Positions 16,511-26,069 of a DNA stretch of 59,641 nucleotides are shown here, piece after piece; position 1 is the stretch's first letter; each line of letters begins with the position of its first letter. Below the pieces are notes generated by a model. That model did no database searches. It was not told where the DNA came from and saw only the letters and a program-made list of their open reading frames with translations. The stretch covers positions 1-59,641 of the forward strand of contig CADADE010000018.1 in NCBI GenBank assembly GCA_902786615.1, in the 5' to 3' direction. Source of the DNA: Oscillospiraceae bacterium (lineage in GTDB: Bacteria > Bacillota_A > Clostridia > Oscillospirales > Oscillospiraceae). The translations under genes were made by a program, and so were the position numbers.

Positions 16511-16936
16511 ATGAGCAAATCCAATTCCAAGGGCACACAGCTTAAAATCAACAATAAGGTCGTGGGCGGCCTGACCAGCATCAACGGCATCGAAGTCAAC
16601 GCCGATACCGTAGACCTCACCGCGCTGGACAACACGAGCGGCTACCGCGAAAAGGCGGCTGACTTCAAGGACGTGGGCGACGTGACTGCCAGCGGCTTCC
16701 TGGACGGCGCGGACGACGGCCAGGACGAGTGCCTGAGCCTGCTCGATAGCGGCGAGGCCGTCGCCTGCCAGATCATCTTTCCGCAGAAGATCGGAAAAAC
16801 CTGGAGCTTCACGGCGAGCGTCGTGAGATTCTCCACCGGCGCGGAGCTGAGCCAGGGCGTGAGCTTTGAGCTGAGCCTTGCCGTCACTGGAAAGCCCACG
16901 CTGGCAGCCACTGCACCTGCCGGCAACGGCGACTGA
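16511..16936 (+). CDS. Major tail tube protein
   Basis: The 141-residue protein is a beta-rich phage tail tube protein: TQLKINNKVVGGLTSINGIE, a YREKAADFKDVGDVTASGF stretch and a terminal FELSLAVTGKP. Stacked rings of it form the tail tube. AGGAGG precedes the ATG. Confidence 0.85.
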   Translation: MSKSNSKGTQLKINNKVVGGLTSINGIEVNADTVDLTALDNTSGYREKAADFKDVGDVTASGFLDGADDGQDECLSLLDSGEAVACQIIFPQKIGKTWSFTASVVRFSTGAELSQGVSFELSLAVTGKPTLAATAPAGNGD

Positions 16937-16949
16937 GGAGGGCTGAGCG

Positions 16950-17324
16950 ATGGCAGACAAGAAAAACGCCGAAAAGCTGCCGCCCGTGGTTGAGCTGGGC
17001 GGCAGAACGTGGCAGCTTCGCATGACGCATAACGTCATGATGCAGTATTCAAGCATCACCCGCGTGCCGCTGGACCAGTTGGGGAACCAGGTGGCGCGGT
17101 ACGATTACCTGGTGCTGCTGCTTTGGCTTATGCTGCATAACCAGGACAGCCAGCTCAAGCGAGAGAAGTTTGAGCGCTGGCTCGAAGATCTCGGCGTAAA
17201 GGGCGTGCTCACACAGCTAGCGGAGCCGATTTCCACAGCCTTTGCGGCGGCCTTCCCCGACCCCGAGGAACCCGACGAAAATGAGGAGACCGAAGGCGAG
17301 GGCACGGAGACGGACCCTACCTAA
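16950..17324 (+). CDS. Tail assembly chaperone, first frame
   Basis: The 124-residue protein lies between tail tube and tape measure, the place of gpG-like chaperones. It has ELGGRTWQLRMTHNVMMQY and a helical middle, then an acidic Glu/Asp-rich tail. In many tailed phages a -1 frameshift near its end makes a longer gpGT-type product. The next frame (17345-17632) is open across this gene's end. Confidence 0.75.
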   Translation: MADKKNAEKLPPVVELGGRTWQLRMTHNVMMQYSSITRVPLDQLGNQVARYDYLVLLLWLMLHNQDSQLKREKFERWLEDLGVKGVLTQLAEPISTAFAAAFPDPEEPDENEETEGEGTETDPT

Positions 17325-17344
17325 AGGGCTATTTCACGGGGAGC

Positions 17345-17632
17345 ATGGAGCTGGCGGCCCAGATCGGCCTGAGCCTTGAGCAATGGCAGCAGATGACGCC
17401 GCGAGAGCTGCGGATCTGGGCCGGCGCTTATCTCAACCGCATCAAGACGCGCGAGCGTGAGGATAAGGTCAGGATCTACAACCTGGCCAGCCTCACGCGC
17501 GCCATGATCTGGAACAAGCACCCGCCGCGTTATGAGGACGTGTTCCCCGAGAAAACGGGACCTATGGACGACGACCAGATGTTCAAGACCGCGCAGGCAC
17601 TGAACAGGCTGTTCGGCGGTACGGAGGACTGA
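17345..17632 (+). CDS. Second tail chaperone frame (likely frameshift partner)
   Basis: The 95-residue frame (SLEQWQQMTPRELRIWAGAYL ... MFKTAQALNRLFGG) lies in the -1 frame relative to the gene at 16950 and stays open upstream past that gene's stop. Its own ATG has only GGGG three bases before it. It is therefore more likely the T part of a G-GT frameshift pair, binding the tape measure, than a separate gene. No canonical X-XXY-YYZ site is evident. Confidence 0.65.
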   Translation: MELAAQIGLSLEQWQQMTPRELRIWAGAYLNRIKTREREDKVRIYNLASLTRAMIWNKHPPRYEDVFPEKTGPMDDDQMFKTAQALNRLFGGTED

Positions 17633-17635
17633 ACA

Positions 17636-20113
17636 ATGGCTGTTGTAAAAAATATGATGGTCCGCGCCGGCGCCGACTTCTCTGCGATCACCACACAGAG
17701 CAAGAAGGCGTCGAGCTCCATGCGCACGATGCAGACCAGCGTGTCCCGTTCCTGCGGCGTTATGCAGAAGGCCGTGGGCGGTTTGAAAAAAGCATTCACG
17801 CTCACCGCGATCATTTATGCCGCGAAGAGGGTTTACCAGGCGGGCAAAGAGGCGGCCGAAGCATACGACCAGCAGGCAGAGGCCGAGATGAAGCTTGCGC
17901 GCGTCATGCGCAACACCATGGGCGCGAGAAATGACGAGATTCAGGGCATCCTGGATCTCGCCGCAGCGCAGCAGAAGCTGGGTGTGGTCGGCGATGAGGT
18001 GCAGCTTGCCGGAGCGCAGGAGCTGTCCACCTACCTGAGCCTGAGTTCCAGCCTGCAGACGCTGATCCCCGTGATGAACGACATGGCGGTGCAGCAGTAC
18101 GGCTACAACGTTACGGCAGAGCAGACCACCAGCATCGCAACGATGCTGGGCAAGGTCATGAACGGCCAGGTCAACGCCCTGAGCCGCTACGGCTACACCT
18201 TCACGGAGGCCGAGGCCGCGATCCTGCGCTTTGGGAACGAAGAGCAGCGCGCCGCCACGCTGGCCCGCGTTGTGGAGCAGAGTGTCGGCGGGATGAACAG
18301 GGCGCTTGCCCAGACGCCCACCGGGCGCATGAAGCAGCTCAGCAACGCGCTGGGCGATATCAAGGAGCAGTTCGGCCAGGCCGTGCGCACCATCGGCGTG
18401 CTGTTCATTCCGCTGCTGAATAAGGTGGCGGACATCCTCGCGGCGGTGGCCACGCTGGCAAATCGGGTGGCACAGTCCTTTGCCAATGTCTTCGGCAACG
18501 GTCAGAGCGCCGGCAGCGAGTGGAAGTACCTGCCGGGCGGCGATGTGGCCGAGAGCGAATACGACCTTGCCGACGGCGCTTATGAGGCCAGCGACGGCAT
18601 GGACGAGATGACGAAGTCGGCCAAGAAGGCAAAGGAAGCCGTCGAAGATCTGCAGCGGGCTGACTTTGACACCCTGCATGTCCTGGCGTTCCGGGATGAG
18701 GAAAAAGAGGAGGATGAAGACGACACCGGCAGGAGCACCGCCGGCAGCGATACGCCCGCCTATATCCCGCCCAGTATCGAGCGAGGCAGCTTCACCGAGT
18801 CCTTTGAGCGCCCGGAGGGCATCAAGTGGCTTGAGGATCTGCTGCAGAAGCTCAAGAACGCCTGGAATGAAATCAAGGCATTCCGCGACCGTGTGGCAGA
18901 GGCGCTGGAGCACCTGCGCGAGCGGCTGAAAGCATTCAAGGATAACATCTTGGAGTACTGGGAGAGTATTCAGCAGCGGCTCTCCAACGCGTTCGGGTTT
19001 ATGGCCGCAGCCGTCGCCTTCGGCGCGCTGATCGACAAGCTCATCGCCCTGGCAAACGCGGCGCTCGGTGCGAGGGCCATGCTGGAGGCAATCAGCCTCA
19101 CGGGGCTTCTGAGTTCCCTTGCCGCCGCCACCGGTGCAGCGGAGGCACTCAGCCTTGCGCTGGGCGCCGGGGGCGCAGCTGGACTTCTGGGCGCGTTCAC
19201 TGGCGCTGCGGGTGCAGCCGGGCTGCTCGTTGATGCTCTCGGCGGCGCCGCGGGTCTGCTCGGCTCGTTTACCGGCGCATCGACCGGCGCAGGGCTTCTT
19301 TCCACCGCGCTGGGCGCTGCCGGGGCTGGCGGTCTGATCGCAACCTTGGCGGGCGGCGCCGGCGCCGTGGGCGGTTTCGGATCCGCTTTGACCGGGACGA
19401 TGGTACCGGCGCTGACAGCTGGCACCGGAGCCACGGCAGCCGCGGCGACGGGCGCTGCCGGTCTGATCGCCCCCATTGCGGGCGTGATCGCCATCATCGC
19501 GGCCCTGGGCATTGCCATCTATGAGTGCGTCAAGCACTGGGACGAAATCAAGGAAGCCGCCGCCGCTGCCTGGGATTGGATTCAGGAGAAATGGCAGGGC
19601 GCGGGCGAGTGGTTCAATACCATCGTCTGGCAGCCGGTCAGCGAGTGGGCCGCTGCCTCCTGGGACAACATCCAGGAGAAATGGCAGGGCGCGGGTGAGT
19701 GGTTCAGATCCGACGTGTGGGATCCGATTACGAGCTCGGCAGCCGAGACCTGGGGGCATGCCCAGGAGCTTGCCGGAGCAAGCCGTGAATGGATCGAGCA
19801 GCGGTGGAGCGACACGGGCGAGTGGTTCAACACCAATGTCTGGACGCCGGTGAGCGAGTGGGCTGCCGCCCGCTGCGAGGACAGTACAAGCACGGCGTGG
19901 GAAACGACGCGGCAGGTATGGCAGGGCGCGGGTGAGTGGTTCAGATCCGACGTGTGGGATCCGATCACGAGCTCGGCAGCCGAGACCTGGGGGCGTGCCC
20001 AGGAGCTTGCCGAAGCAAGCCGTGAATGGATCGAGCAGCGGTGGAGCGACACGGGCGAGTGGTTCAACACCAATGTCTGGACGCCGGTGAGCGAGTGGGC
20101 TGCCGCCCGCTGA
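17636..20113 (+). CDS. Tail tape-measure protein, N-terminal 825 residues (frameshifted gene)
   Basis: This is the longest tail gene. A helical N-terminus (NMMVRAGADFSAITTQSKKA) and a tape-measure core (LGVVGDEVQLAGAQELSTYL, ATMLGKVMNGQ, NALSRYGYTFTE) are followed by a very Ala/Gly-rich hydrophobic region (~residues 460-640). Trp-rich GEWF-VW-P repeats then run from ~640. The frame stops at TGA 20111-20113, while the protein plainly continues in another frame (20114-20990), consistent with loss of two bases. The tape measure sets tail length and guides DNA ejection, so the break could disable the phage. Confidence 0.88.
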   Translation: MAVVKNMMVRAGADFSAITTQSKKASSSMRTMQTSVSRSCGVMQKAVGGLKKAFTLTAIIYAAKRVYQAGKEAAEAYDQQAEAEMKLARVMRNTMGARNDEIQGILDLAAAQQKLGVVGDEVQLAGAQELSTYLSLSSSLQTLIPVMNDMAVQQYGYNVTAEQTTSIATMLGKVMNGQVNALSRYGYTFTEAEAAILRFGNEEQRAATLARVVEQSVGGMNRALAQTPTGRMKQLSNALGDIKEQFGQAVRTIGVLFIPLLNKVADILAAVATLANRVAQSFANVFGNGQSAGSEWKYLPGGDVAESEYDLADGAYEASDGMDEMTKSAKKAKEAVEDLQRADFDTLHVLAFRDEEKEEDEDDTGRSTAGSDTPAYIPPSIERGSFTESFERPEGIKWLEDLLQKLKNAWNEIKAFRDRVAEALEHLRERLKAFKDNILEYWESIQQRLSNAFGFMAAAVAFGALIDKLIALANAALGARAMLEAISLTGLLSSLAAATGAAEALSLALGAGGAAGLLGAFTGAAGAAGLLVDALGGAAGLLGSFTGASTGAGLLSTALGAAGAGGLIATLAGGAGAVGGFGSALTGTMVPALTAGTGATAAAATGAAGLIAPIAGVIAIIAALGIAIYECVKHWDEIKEAAAAAWDWIQEKWQGAGEWFNTIVWQPVSEWAAASWDNIQEKWQGAGEWFRSDVWDPITSSAAETWGHAQELAGASREWIEQRWSDTGEWFNTNVWTPVSEWAAARCEDSTSTAWETTRQVWQGAGEWFRSDVWDPITSSAAETWGRAQELAEASREWIEQRWSDTGEWFNTNVWTPVSEWAAAR
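19682..20112 (+). repeat. Near-identical 237-base tandem units in the tape measure
   Basis: A unit beginning TGGCAGGGCGCGGGTGAGTG at 19682 recurs at 19919 with very few differences (for example CATGCC/CGTGCC and GGAGCA/GAAGCA). Each unit encodes 79 residues built from smaller W-x-x-x-GEWF-x-x-x-VW-x-P blocks. The frameshift in the tape measure lies just at the end of the second copy, which fits slippage or recombination here. Confidence 0.85.
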
Positions 20114-20990
20114 CACGGAGACCACCGTGAGCGCGGCGCATGACTGGACTGTTGAGAAATGGCAGGGCGCTGCCGGGTGGTTCCAGTCAAACGTCTGGCA
20201 GCCGATCAGCGACCGGGCGGCAGAAGCCTGGAGTGCAATCAAAGAAAAGACCGACAGCACCGGCACCGAGGCCAGCGCACTGTGGATGCAGGTGAGCAAC
20301 TACATCAGCGAGCGCTTCGAGTCCATCAGAAGCAGCGCGGAGACCGTCTGGCAGGCCGTGCAGGACGTCGGGCAGACTGCCGCCGACCTGGTTGGAAGCG
20401 CATTCTCAGCGGCGTGGGAGTCGATCACGGGCATCTGGCAGAGCGCCGGAGAGTGGTTTTCCGGTACCGTGTTCGGCAGCATCGTCGACGGCGCCGTCGG
20501 CGCGGTCAACGACATCATCGGCTTCTTCAGCGACATGGCGTCCAGCGTGGCCGACACGATCAACAGCATCGGCGGATGGCTCAGCGATCTGGCAGCCAGC
20601 GCCGGGGAGCTGTTCTCCGGGATGACAAGCTTCAACTTCCACATTCCCTTCCTGGCCGAAGGCGCGGTCATCCCACCCAACAGGAAGTTTGCCGCCGTCC
20701 TGGGCGACCAGCGCAGCGGCATGAACATCGAAGCGCCCGAGAAGCTGCTGCGCAAGATCGTGCGGCAGGAGGCGGCGCCGATTTCCGGCCTGCGCAGCAG
20801 CGCGGGCGACACGATCTCCCGCGCCATGAGCGACAACGGCTCCAACGGGATTTTGCTTTCCGCCCTGGACGACATCCTGGACGCGATCATGGCAGGCCAT
20901 GATATTGTCCTGGACGACGCGAGCCTCGGCAGGACTGTGCGCCGGGTCATGAGAGACCAGGATCGCATTGCCGGGGCCGTGCGCGTATAG
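20114..20990 (+). pseudogene. Tail tape-measure protein, C-terminal part out of frame
   Basis: This frame carries on the same Trp-rich repeat (VEKWQGAAGWFQSNVWQPIS) and ends with a typical tape-measure C-terminus (GSIVDGAVGAVNDIIGFFSDM, FAEGAVIPP-like FLAEGAVIPPNRKFAAVLGD). It is shifted relative to the upstream 825 residues. Restoring two bases after CGCTG at ~20109-20113 would join them (AARC-D-T-E). A start at GTG 20127 is possible but has no ribosome site. Confidence 0.75.
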
Positions 20991-20998
20991 GAGGTATT

Positions 20999-21370
20999 AT
21001 GAATCCACTTGCCCCTTTCAAAATTGACGGCGCGGATTTCTCCGACTGTGTCAAGCAGGGCGGATTCCGCTGGAAAAAATACGACATTGAGAGCGAGAAG
21101 GCTGGGCGCGACCGGGACACGTTCATGCACCGTCTGATCCTGGGCAAAAAGCGGCAGCTCGACATCAGCTGCCGCCGCCTCACAGACGCACGCGGACGCC
21201 AGCTTGCCGTCGCCCTGGACAAGGAGACGGTGTCGGTCACTTACCCGGATCTGCGCTACGGGATCGTCACAAAGCAATTTTACGGTACCGACATTGAGGG
21301 CGCAGTCTGGGATGCGTCCAGAGGCGTGCTGACGTGGGAGAGCGTGCGTTTTACGCTCACGGAGGTGTAA
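20999..21370 (+). CDS. Small tail protein following the tape measure
   Basis: The 123-residue protein is beta-rich with NPLAPFKIDGADFSDCVKQGG and a final TWESVRFTLTEV. GGAGG precedes the ATG. In Clostridia siphophages a protein of this size commonly lies between tape measure and the baseplate hub and may be a distal tail component. I do not recognise a named domain. Confidence 0.55.
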   Translation: MNPLAPFKIDGADFSDCVKQGGFRWKKYDIESEKAGRDRDTFMHRLILGKKRQLDISCRRLTDARGRQLAVALDKETVSVTYPDLRYGIVTKQFYGTDIEGAVWDASRGVLTWESVRFTLTEV

Positions 21371-21376
21371 ACGCCC

Positions 21377-23065
21377 ATGAAAACGACAAGTCCGTTATAC
21401 CGCCGCCTGCGCGGGCAGAAAGGCTTCTGGTATGAGACGCAGGTCGTGCGCGGCCCGGTGATCTACGGCGACAATGTCCTGCAGCCTTACGCAAGAAATA
21501 TTCGCAGCCTCTCCATCCGGCCGGCGCTGTTTGACGACGGCGGGCCGCAGATCGGCATAGCGCGGCCGACTATTGTCAAGCTGCAGATCTACGAGGAGAA
21601 GGAAAATTGGCCGCGCGGCGCATCCTTCACGGTGCAGATGCGCCTGCACAGCGCCGACGACAGCGAGGTGTCCGAGTGGGTACAAATCGGGGTCTATTAC
21701 ACGGACCTGCGCCTACCGGACGACGACGGCATCCTCGCCATCACGGCCTACGACGGCATGCTCCTGCTGGAGCAGAGCTGGACGGACAAGGTGGAGGAGC
21801 TCCCGGCGGCGTGGCCGATCACAGCGAAGGCAACGGCTGCGCTCCTGGAGGAGGCCACCGGCTTCGAGCTGGAAAACAGCGAGATCCTGGACGACACCGT
21901 CGCCTTCATCGGACTCAACACGGAATCGACGGCGCGGGAGGTCTGGTCAGACATCGCAGCGGCGCACGGCTGCAACCTGCAGATGACAAACGCCGGCCGG
22001 CTGCGCCTGGTTCCGCTTGCAGAGCTATCCTACTCCGGGGCCATCGCGGATCTCGCCATTGCCGATTTGGCCATCGTCGATACGACATCCGGCGGAGTCG
22101 ATCAGGACGACGTATTCACTCAGGGCCGGGCCGTGCATGGAATGGAGCCCGGTATCGATCTCCCGGAGATCACCGGCGTGGAGCTGCGCACGGAGGCCGG
22201 CGCAAAGGCCAGAGCCGGAGACGACAGCGGCTATGTGCTCAAGGGGGTCTGCAATTTCGCCGACAGCACGGCTGCAGCCCTCTGTCTCTCCCGCCTCGCG
22301 CACCGCTTTTACCGCCCCTTCCGGGCAACCACCGCCTACACCATCGACCCCGCCGCGGAGCCGGGCGACTTGGTTTCCATTGATGATCGGCTATACCAGA
22401 TCATGGCCATGGACTGGACGATCTGCGCGAAGCCGACCGCCGACCTCAGCGCCGACTTCGAGGAGGAGCTCGACCACGAGTATGCCGTGCAGAGCAGAAG
22501 CGGCAGGGCGCTGCGCATTGCCGCCCAGGAGGCGCGGCAGTATTCCGATGCCCAGGCCGTGGTGCTGCGCTCCTACATCAACCAGCAGGCGGATTCTATC
22601 CGCCAGGGTGTGGCCGCAGAATATGTGAGCGATGAAGATCTCGCCGGAGCGCTTTCCGAGTACAGCCCAACGGAACAAATCGAGCAGAACTACTACAACA
22701 AAACAGAGGCGGATCAGCAGGCTGACGCCCTTGCCGGTGAGATCAGCCTGACGGATCAGCGCCTGACCATCGCGTTCTCCGAGCTGCGAGCCGATACCAA
22801 TGCCGCGCTCAATGCGATGACCTACTACATCCGCTACGAGAACGGCGTGGTCATCGTAGGCAAGACGGACGATCCGTTTTCGTTCCGCATCTCCAACAGT
22901 AAAATATCCCTGTACTACAACAATCAGGAAATGTCTTACTGGGATAACCAAAAGCAATATACCCCGAACGAGCTTCAGATCCCTACAGGCGGCAAGTTTA
23001 CGTTAGGAAGAATTCTGTGTCAGCCGCGTACAAGCGGCAATATGTCATGGATGTGGGTTGGTTGA
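21377..23065 (+). CDS. Baseplate / tail-associated structural protein
   Basis: The 562-residue protein has an N-terminal hub-like beta region (RNIRSLSIRPALFDDGGPQIG, SEWVQIGVYYTDLRLPDDDG). An LLEEATGF and AAAHGCNLQMTNAGRLRLVP region follows, as in tail spike/endopeptidase-type baseplate proteins, with a coiled middle (~400-490) and a C-terminal minor structural segment ending SGNMSWMWVG. It likely joins the tail tip to the fibre. The last ~150 bases become more AT-rich, leading into the next gene. Confidence 0.65.
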   Translation: MKTTSPLYRRLRGQKGFWYETQVVRGPVIYGDNVLQPYARNIRSLSIRPALFDDGGPQIGIARPTIVKLQIYEEKENWPRGASFTVQMRLHSADDSEVSEWVQIGVYYTDLRLPDDDGILAITAYDGMLLLEQSWTDKVEELPAAWPITAKATAALLEEATGFELENSEILDDTVAFIGLNTESTAREVWSDIAAAHGCNLQMTNAGRLRLVPLAELSYSGAIADLAIADLAIVDTTSGGVDQDDVFTQGRAVHGMEPGIDLPEITGVELRTEAGAKARAGDDSGYVLKGVCNFADSTAAALCLSRLAHRFYRPFRATTAYTIDPAAEPGDLVSIDDRLYQIMAMDWTICAKPTADLSADFEEELDHEYAVQSRSGRALRIAAQEARQYSDAQAVVLRSYINQQADSIRQGVAAEYVSDEDLAGALSEYSPTEQIEQNYYNKTEADQQADALAGEISLTDQRLTIAFSELRADTNAALNAMTYYIRYENGVVIVGKTDDPFSFRISNSKISLYYNNQEMSYWDNQKQYTPNELQIPTGGKFTLGRILCQPRTSGNMSWMWVG

Positions 23066-23066
23066 T

Positions 23067-25403
23067 ATGGCGACATTTCAAAAAAGCAGAGCGGACGCAA
23101 TAAGCTATGATGGCAATTGGAGCGAATATCAAGGTGGGCAGAGAAGATTAAACAATGAATATGTGGAATTCAAGTACTACACCGCTACATATTCTTTGAC
23201 TTCGTGCTCATTTACATTTTCGTTCGAGCCTATTATCCCAACGCAAGGGAGTAGTGGGAAAATACGCGTTTCTTTCTTTGATTTTGCCGGACAAACACTT
23301 TTAGGCGAAAAAAATATCTATGTAAACAGTGAATCCGGCGGAAATCAAACCGTGTCTTTTACCGGGACTTTCAATACAGATTCCCCGGTTGTTCGCCTTA
23401 CGCACGAAAGCGGCCCGACCGGGTTTTATGTGAGAGCCACCGGCGGAACATTCATCGGTGAACAGGTTCCACTGCACGTTCAGGCGAATCTGAACAATTG
23501 GTATATAGAAACCGATTGCATCTTCTCAGTCACGGGCCGAGACGGAATGCGTCTGCGTTATGACTTGCAGGCATGGAACTGGAGAACAAACGAGTATGCT
23601 TCTGTTTGGTCGAACGATGTGGCAGTAGATTCTGTAACTGTCACGGGAAACGAATCCTGGTTTATCTACAGCAATCCCAACACCTCCGTTTTGATGAAGA
23701 TGATTGTAAGCGATAACGCCGGCCGAACAGCAGAAGCAGGTTTGAGATTATACCGAGAAGCAATAAGCCTGCAAGTCAGTCAGAACGAAATCCCTATAGA
23801 TACGCCTCTTGAAATAACAATCTCAGATCCATATGACAGACCCCTGAGCTACAGCATTCGCGCTTATGACTCCCAAAGCTATCGTTCTTATGTTGTGGAA
23901 AATCATAATGCTTTTGACATAAAGAACAGCCTGAGTCTCAGCCTGGCTGAAACAACGTTTGTACAGGCGCAGAACAGAACCAACAGCTGCCTGATTCAAG
24001 TCACATTCACAGACCAAAAAAACAGAAGCAGCACTGCTGGTTATCGCCTTACAAGGCGGGGGTTGGAGGTCGTCTTTATTGGATACATGGATTTAACTAC
24101 CAGCCCCATAACGCAGTATGCTAAAACAGGAGAAGAGTTTCGACTGCAATTTGGATACAGGTATTCCAGGCGTGTGAGCATAATGTTCTTTGTTAATAAC
24201 ACCGGTGTGCGAACAGAGGATGGGCAAAGTCATGTCTGGTATGGCGAGTCGGATTTGGTTGATATAACATGTCTGAAACGATGGTTTGATGATGGACGAG
24301 TCAGCGTAACAGCAGATCGGGTCCAATGTATGTGCCGAGTCACGGACGAAATGCTGCGGCAAACGGATGTTTATTTTGAAATCCGCGCTGGTGTGGATAT
24401 GAAACCGTCAATCGTATCCGTCAGCAGCATACCCATTCAAAAAGAGCAGTGGCCGCAGTCTCTGGCAAATTATTATGTTCAAAATTATACCCGGTTAAGG
24501 ATTGAAGTAAAAGTTCAAACTCACACATCATCTCCCTTGGATTCTGTTGTTGCAAGCAGTCAGCAGTTCGGAACTATTTATCTCGAATACGACGAACAGG
24601 CCGATTTGTATACAGGAGAAACGCAAGGAAATGTTTGGCAAGACATATCATATACAGTTACCGCAACAGACAAGCGGAATTTGTCAAACGCTCCATTTCC
24701 GGCATTGGATATCAGTGTTCTTCCGTATTCAAGCCCTTCTGTTTCGATTGACAGCTACCACAGGTACAACAGTGAATTCCGATATGAGCAGGAGAACGCT
24801 TCCGCAGACTGGATTATTACACATAATTTAGGGAAAGAGCCGGATGTTGCTGTCGTTGACTCGAACGGAAAAGTAATTGCATGCGACGTTCAGTACACAG
24901 ACAATAATACGCTTTCCTTAAGCTTCAACGAGGCTGTGACGGGAACGGCATATATAGGCGGTGCAAACGACACGGGCGCATATTGCCTTATGGTTGTTCG
25001 GTACGCGTTTTCGTCGTTAAACGATCTGAATGACAAGGACACGGTGGTTTCTGTTGTGGGCGCAAGCGCGCCGCCGGACGATGAAAGAACACTTGCCGCG
25101 TATATTGCAACCGAAACATATTTCTTTCCCGCCGATATTGAACACAGCTATCAAATCTTTGTAACGGCGACCGATCTCTTGAACGAAGAAACCAAGCGTG
25201 TCGTCCTTTCCACCGCTGGCGTCATCATGGACTTCCTGGCGGGCGGCAAGGGCATCGGCCTCGGCAAAGTGGCGGAGCTTGCGAAGTGCGTGGAGGTTAA
25301 CCCGGAGTGGAAATTGAAAGCGGCTACCATCGAGCTTAACGGTACAGATTTAGGCACGCTCCTGGCGCAGATCCAGCAGCGGCTCACGAATGGAGGGTTA
25401 TGA
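23067..25403 (+). CDS. Phage tail fibre / minor structural protein (DUF859-like)
   Basis: The protein of about 778 residues is almost entirely beta-strand. It starts MATFQKSRADAISYDGNW and ends with LLNEETKRVVLST-type and FLAGGKGIGLGKVAE segments. That last motif is typical of DUF859-family phage structural proteins. Base composition is clearly more AT-rich than both flanks from about 23,070 to 25,170, then becomes GC-rich again. This suggests a swapped host-range module. ATG 23067 overlaps the previous stop. Confidence 0.7.
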   Translation: MATFQKSRADAISYDGNWSEYQGGQRRLNNEYVEFKYYTATYSLTSCSFTFSFEPIIPTQGSSGKIRVSFFDFAGQTLLGEKNIYVNSESGGNQTVSFTGTFNTDSPVVRLTHESGPTGFYVRATGGTFIGEQVPLHVQANLNNWYIETDCIFSVTGRDGMRLRYDLQAWNWRTNEYASVWSNDVAVDSVTVTGNESWFIYSNPNTSVLMKMIVSDNAGRTAEAGLRLYREAISLQVSQNEIPIDTPLEITISDPYDRPLSYSIRAYDSQSYRSYVVENHNAFDIKNSLSLSLAETTFVQAQNRTNSCLIQVTFTDQKNRSSTAGYRLTRRGLEVVFIGYMDLTTSPITQYAKTGEEFRLQFGYRYSRRVSIMFFVNNTGVRTEDGQSHVWYGESDLVDITCLKRWFDDGRVSVTADRVQCMCRVTDEMLRQTDVYFEIRAGVDMKPSIVSVSSIPIQKEQWPQSLANYYVQNYTRLRIEVKVQTHTSSPLDSVVASSQQFGTIYLEYDEQADLYTGETQGNVWQDISYTVTATDKRNLSNAPFPALDISVLPYSSPSVSIDSYHRYNSEFRYEQENASADWIITHNLGKEPDVAVVDSNGKVIACDVQYTDNNTLSLSFNEAVTGTAYIGGANDTGAYCLMVVRYAFSSLNDLNDKDTVVSVVGASAPPDDERTLAAYIATETYFFPADIEHSYQIFVTATDLLNEETKRVVLSTAGVIMDFLAGGKGIGLGKVAELAKCVEVNPEWKLKAATIELNGTDLGTLLAQIQQRLTNGGL

Positions 25404-25405
25404 TC

Positions 25406-25885
25406 ATGAGCTTTGTAAAACGCGAATACTCCCCCCGGCAGACGGTCATTACCTCGGAAAACCTCAACGACATCCAGGACGAGCTGATCCGCCTGGACGA
25501 GGCCAAGTACGAAAAGCCTGCAGGCGGCATCCCCAAGACCGACCTGACCGACGAGGTCAAGACCTCCCTGGGCAAGGCCGACACCGCCCTGCAGCAGCAC
25601 CAGCCCCTGACGGCCTACCGCACGGCGGCCGCCCAGGACGAGATCGACGCGCTTTTAGGGTCAACGATTTCGGGGACAACTCAAACCGTCACCTTTGACG
25701 CAAACGGCAAGCCGCAGAGAATCGTGCACACGGCGAACAACGCCGCCGTGAGAACGGACGTGTTTACCTGGGGTGAAAACAGCGTGACAGAGCTGCGGAC
25801 GCTGGCAAACGGGAAGCATATCACGATAACGACGAACTTGACGACGCTGGAAACGGTCATCACTGGCATTGAGGAGGCGGCATAA
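25406..25885 (+). CDS. Phage tail-region protein (159 aa)
   Basis: The protein begins MSFVKREYSPRQTVITSENL, where GGAGGG sits 8 bases before the ATG at 25406 (an earlier ATG at 25400 is too close). It has a helical N-half and a beta hairpin C-half (TVTFDANGKPQRIVHT ... TLETVITGIEE). Similar proteins stand next to fibres in Clostridia prophages and may be fibre chaperones or fibre subunits. The function is not proven. Confidence 0.6.
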   Translation: MSFVKREYSPRQTVITSENLNDIQDELIRLDEAKYEKPAGGIPKTDLTDEVKTSLGKADTALQQHQPLTAYRTAAAQDEIDALLGSTISGTTQTVTFDANGKPQRIVHTANNAAVRTDVFTWGENSVTELRTLANGKHITITTNLTTLETVITGIEEAA

Positions 25886-26067
25886 TGGACGTTGTAGTCT
25901 ACAGCAAAATTCAGCAGGAGGCTGACAGGCTCGCACGGCTGATCGCGCAGGGAGGCGGAGGCACCGACCTCGCCGCGCTGGAAGTCTATATCGCAGACTT
26001 CCTGACTGATCCGCCGACGGTAACAGAAGGCGCGCTGAACGCATTCCACAGGACCATCGTCTCCTGA
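25885..26067 (+). CDS. Small tail-region protein (60 aa)
   Basis: ATG 25885 overlaps the previous TAA by one base with GAGGAGG upstream. The product MDVVVYSKIQQEADRLARLI then a Gly tract and an acidic C-half suggests a short coiled coil. It directly precedes avd, so it is probably co-transcribed with the DGR. Confidence 0.5.
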   Translation: MDVVVYSKIQQEADRLARLIAQGGGGTDLAALEVYIADFLTDPPTVTEGALNAFHRTIVS

Positions 26068-26069
26068 TC

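Noticed and set aside
17321..20299. 992-residue open frame on the minus strand opposite the tape measure
   Set aside because: It is a shadow of a GC-rich repetitive gene, with no ribosome site and a composition of Arg/His/Leu repeats without any domain.
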